This document shows positions 63,865 through 64,000 of a stretch of DNA of 64,000 bases, one piece after another (the stretch's first letter is position 1; the number at the start of each line of letters is the position of its first letter). The DNA lies in the NCBI GenBank assembly GCA_000421085.1, contig ATWE01000017.1, forward strand, positions 39,673 to 103,672, read 5' to 3'. Position numbers and translations under genes: made by a program. The notes under the pieces were generated by a model. The model did not search any database. It was given only the letters and a program-made list of their open reading frames with translations, and was not told where the DNA came from. Source of the stretch: Ensifer sp. USDA 6670 (GTDB lineage Bacteria > Pseudomonadota > Alphaproteobacteria > Rhizobiales > Rhizobiaceae).

Positions 63865-64000
63865 CGGAACCTCCTGTCGATCAGATTGAGAAGCCTCAAT
63901 GGTCGGGCCAGGAGCCCGAGACACAAAGAACCGCCGTCGATCAGGAAACGCACCGCCAGCCACAAGCGCCATTGCCGCGCGAGCGGCTTAGTCCTTCCAC

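Larger units (their letters stand above)
61769..63972 (-). mobile_element. IS91-like element with accessory tyrosine recombinase
   Basis: Two genes in the order integrase then Y2 transposase, overlapping by 4 nt, as in a number of IS91-family elements of proteobacteria. Exact ends (oriIS/terIS) are not visible; the right part may extend past the window. Confidence 0.7.

Overview
The window is a high-GC, accessory, catabolism-rich stretch of an alphaproteobacterial genome. It most likely comes from a rhizobium-type member of the Rhizobiaceae/Phyllobacteriaceae, on a plasmid or genomic island. The evidence is the pcaD-C-H-G-(B) gene order with a divergent LysR gene and a PcaQ-type box, a dadR/alr/dadA locus, an AHL-type LuxR, many ABC importers, and IS110, IS91 and IS256 sequences. 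No rRNA, tRNA or replication genes were seen. Everything is inferred from reading the sequence; no database search was possible.

Region by region. (1) 1-4.4 kb: the end of an IclR regulator, a degenerate stretch with a sugar-binding-protein fragment and a wrecked LysR (pcaQ-like) gene, then intact pcaD, pcaC, pcaH and pcaG followed by a wrecked pcaB. (2) 4.4-10.3 kb, minus strand: a branched-chain-amino-acid-type ABC importer (livK-G-H-M-F) ending in a short-chain dehydrogenase. (3) 11.1-16.7 kb, minus strand: aldehyde dehydrogenase, enolase-superfamily enzyme, GMC oxidoreductase and a TIM-barrel isomerase/dehydratase-like enzyme. (4) 16.7-17.6 kb: a decayed tandem duplicate of part of region 3. 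(5) 17.6-26.6 kb: a hydroxyquinol-type module (IclR regulator, intradiol dioxygenase, maleylacetate reductase, NTF2-like protein, TIM-barrel enzyme, amidase, PdxH-like protein, TSUP exporter, small accessory proteins). (6) 26.8-35.0 kb: a MocR regulator; an operon of short-chain dehydrogenase, amidase, 3-dehydroquinate dehydratase and a broken D-amino-acid dehydrogenase; and, divergently, an (R)-amine-transaminase-like enzyme and a third TIM-barrel enzyme. (7) 35-36.2 kb: a frameshifted IS110 element. (8) 36.3-41.5 kb: an FAD dehydrogenase and a dadR-alr-dadA locus. (9) 41.8-45.8 kb: a LuxR solo followed by a methyltransferase-like gene, a translationally coupled unknown gene and an acetyltransferase with a premature stop. 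(10) 46.5-59.9 kb: a self-contained carbohydrate-type system, made of a 2-oxo-acid/acetoin-dehydrogenase-like E1-E2-E3 complex, an SAF-domain oxidoreductase, a SorC-type regulator, a four-gene ABC importer and a PfkB kinase, trailed by two orphan genes. (11) 61.2-64 kb: an IS91-family transposase with a partner tyrosine recombinase.

How it fits together. The protocatechuate branch (PcaHG, PcaC, PcaD) and the hydroxyquinol branch (intradiol dioxygenase, maleylacetate reductase) both lead to 3-oxoadipate. The TIM-barrel enzymes, AroQ, the dehydrogenases and the amine/amide enzymes could feed compounds into them, but that is inference. A strict direct-repeat element (GGTCCA-type halves exactly 24 nt apart) lies upstream of livK, the TIM-barrel gene at 12 kb, the GMC gene (plus its duplicate, now in front of the aldehyde dehydrogenase), the dehydrogenase/amidase/aroQ operon and the transaminase operon. 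These may form one regulon, plausibly controlled by the MocR protein at 26.8 kb. The strongest candidates for undescribed biology are this regulon, the LuxR-linked unknown module, and the SorC/SAF/E1-E2-E3/PfkB pathway of unknown substrate.
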